6,773 nucleotides of DNA from JAYSRU01 sp043720875 (GTDB lineage Bacteria > Bacteroidota > Bacteroidia > Flavobacteriales_D > Crocinitomicaceae): NCBI GenBank assembly GCA_043720875.1, contig JAYSRU010000009.1, positions 1 to 6,773 on the forward strand. The letters are read 5' to 3'. The position numbers were made by a program, and so were the translations under genes. Within the stretch, counting starts at the first letter, position 1. Each line of letters begins with the position of its first letter. Under the pieces are notes generated by a model. The model was given only the letters and a program-made list of their open reading frames with translations, made no database searches and was not told the DNA's origin. Of the stretch, positions 6,084 to 6,773 are shown in pieces.

Positions 6084-6625
6084 TAGAATTTAAGTTCGGT
6101 TTTATCGTCTTTTGGCACTGGTATTTTTGTAACTGCTGTTACCAAGTAGGTAAGTGTTCTAGTATACAAGCCAAGTGTTTTAGTTTTGATAGCATTTTTC
6201 AAAATAGCACCTGCACGATTCAATAAATCTTGAGTACTTATGTTCAATACTATTGGGTCAAATGTTGCCTCTGACAATGGCTCAATGGTTACTGTTTTAC
6301 TACTTACTTGAGAGCTAGAAAATGCAGCTTCATCGTTTTCCAACAACCTCATTTCTACATACGGTTGTGTAAGTGTAGCTTTCGCATTGCTTGGATTCTT
6401 AATGGTAGGTGTCACAATGAGTTGAAATTTCCATGGCACATTCACCAAAAGGAAATTTTTCTTCTCTAAAATTTTCGTTTCTACTTTTTGGGTAATAACT
6501 ACCTTGTCGCCAAAACTCCTTTTTTTCATTCCCCAGTAAACAATACCTGCAACGGTTACAACGCTACCTCCGATTACTATCGGGGTCACATATTTTCTTT
6601 TAGCAGGAGCGTTTACAGTCGACAT
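6083..6625 (-). CDS. Membrane-anchored LEA-2/WHy-like protein (180 aa)
   Basis: A basic start (APAKRKY) leads into one membrane helix (residues 14-31, PIVIGGSVVTVAGIVYWG) and KKR, which predicts an anchored protein with no cleavage site. Residues 55-130 resemble a late-embryogenesis-abundant type 2 (LEA14/WHy) beta-sandwich: strand VPWKFQLIVTPTI, the diagnostic 'KNPSN' turn (76-80), a strand ending in VEMRL, then a Ser-rich SSSQVSSK segment and TVTIEPLSEATFDPIVLNIS. In this family the domain is non-catalytic; known members act in stress tolerance or as periplasmic or cell-surface binding modules. Residues 130-180 add a helix and a final strand pair. It is the first gene of the leftward operon and is stop-start coupled (TAATG) to the peptidase gene, so the two products may form a membrane complex. 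The ATG is chosen because the 5' flank is repeat-rich non-coding DNA. The family assignment is by motif impression only. Confidence 0.85.
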   Translation of the reverse strand: MSTVNAPAKRKYVTPIVIGGSVVTVAGIVYWGMKKRSFGDKVVITQKVETKILEKKNFLLVNVPWKFQLIVTPTIKNPSNAKATLTQPYVEMRLLENDEAAFSSSQVSSKTVTIEPLSEATFDPIVLNISTQDLLNRAGAILKNAIKTKTLGLYTRTLTYLVTAVTKIPVPKDDKTELKF

Positions 6626-6641
6626 TTACATTTGTTTACTG

Positions 6642-6676
6642 CGAATGTATACTGTTGTGTACACGCTGTATACAAC
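6642..6676 (-). promoter_or_regulatory. Weak candidate promoter for the leftward operon
   Basis: On the minus strand, TACATTCG (6649-6642) matches the Bacteroidota -7 element TAnnTTTG with one mismatch, with a GTTG (6676-6673) 23 nt upstream, a little farther than usual. Transcription would start just before the 180-aa gene. The palindromic sites lie between and over these elements, where a repressor would block it. This is the best match I find, but it is weak. Confidence 0.3.
6646..6674. promoter_or_regulatory. Three phased palindromes, probable operator
   Basis: GTATAC (6647-6652), GTGTACAC (6657-6664) and TGTATACA (6667-6674) are three short palindromes whose centres are 11 and 10 bp apart, so they fall on one face of the helix. 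They lie 21-50 bp upstream of the first ATG. This layout suits cooperative binding of a dimeric regulator that controls the leftward operon, and possibly the divergent gene. No candidate regulator gene is inside the window apart from the RHH-like protein at 4-987. Confidence 0.55.
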
Positions 6677-6689
6677 CTCGGTAGTTATT

Positions 6690-6719
6690 GGTAGGAAACG
6701 GTAGGAAATGTTAGGAAAA
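6690..6719 (+). repeat. Three tandem 10-bp repeats (GGTAGGAAAN)
   Basis: GGTAGGAAAC, GGTAGGAAAT and GTTAGGAAAA lie head to tail with an exact 10-bp period. The octamer GTAGTTAT occurs on both sides, at 6681-6688 and 6721-6728, exactly 40 bp apart. One-turn spacing suggests a row of protein-binding sites, either operator or iteron type. They are too few and too short for an array such as CRISPR. Confidence 0.6.
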
Positions 6720-6735
6720 AGTAGTTATCTCATAG

Positions 6736-6764
6736 TTGTATTGATTAAAAAAAAGATAAATTTG
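6736..6764 (+). promoter_or_regulatory. Rightward Bacteroidota-type promoter
   Basis: TAAATTTG (6757-6764) is a full match to the Bacteroidota -7 consensus TAnnTTTG. TTG at 6736-6738, 18 nt upstream, can serve as the -33 element. Between them is an A-run (6747-6754). Transcription would begin about 6769-6773 and leave the window, which implies a divergently transcribed gene to the right, probably regulatory or replicative. The TTTG of the -33 box is incomplete (GTTG). Confidence 0.5.
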
Positions 6765-6773
6765 TATAACTAT

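Noticed and set aside
4..6625. Tailed-phage structural cluster or secretion system
   Set aside because: I see no portal, terminase, tail tube, sheath, tape-measure or secretion ATPase signatures, and the proteins are too small and of the wrong composition.
6083..6625. Cleavable lipoprotein or Sec signal peptide on the 180-aa protein
   Set aside because: No Cys lipobox or AxA-type cleavage site follows the hydrophobic segment; it ends in basic residues (KKR), which fits a membrane anchor.
6690..6719. CRISPR-like array
   Set aside because: The repeats are 10 bp, directly abutting and without spacers.
1..6773. Window as a complete circular genome
   Set aside because: The two ends share no overlap, and no replication gene is present.

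Overview
The window is AT-rich DNA most likely from a member of the Bacteroidota (Flavobacteriia/Cytophagia-like). The evidence is the A/T-rich leaders without Shine-Dalgarno sequences, an outward-facing promoter that fits the Bacteroidota -7 consensus TAnnTTTG, TAA-dominated stops, and a transglutaminase-like protein of a style I associate with Bacteroidota genomic islands. All eight convincing genes lie on the minus strand, are tightly packed, and read right to left from about 6625 to 4. None encodes a housekeeping enzyme. No tRNA, rRNA, IS element, integrase, replication protein, ATPase or CRISPR array is visible.

Right edge (6626-6773): a repeat-rich non-coding region between the leftward operon and whatever lies beyond the window. 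It holds three palindromic GTATAC/GTGTACAC sites about one helical turn apart, three tandem 10-bp GGTAGGAAA-type repeats, several GTAGTTAT-type octamers, and a good rightward Bacteroidota promoter at the edge. This looks like a divergent control region, or possibly a replication origin, of a mobile element.

Left of it, in transcription order: (1) a 180-aa membrane-anchored protein with an LEA-2-like beta-sandwich; (2) a 612-aa protein with a transglutaminase-like cysteine-peptidase core (Cys106/His143/Asp171), a Lys-rich linker, a second conserved-looking domain and a C-terminal membrane helix, joined to (1) by a TAATG overlap; (3) a 279-aa protein with N-terminal membrane segments and an Asp/Glu-rich repeat tail; (4) a 221-aa soluble protein with its own 66-nt leader and a strong intrinsic terminator behind it, the best candidate for an abundant (coat-type) protein; (5-8) four genes for small beta-rich or unrecognised proteins of 129, 153, 128 and 107 aa; and (9) a 327-aa protein with an RHH-like N-terminus, a long coiled coil and an acidic tail.

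Interpretation (inference): a cassette of membrane proteins, small beta-rich proteins, one gene insulated by a terminator, and a cysteine peptidase is what the structural module of a small non-tailed, perhaps membrane-containing, virus or virus-like island would look like. No capsid fold can be proven from sequence alone. A G-[L/F]-G motif recurs about ten times across four of the proteins, which raises the idea that the peptidase processes its neighbours or that they share a docking motif.
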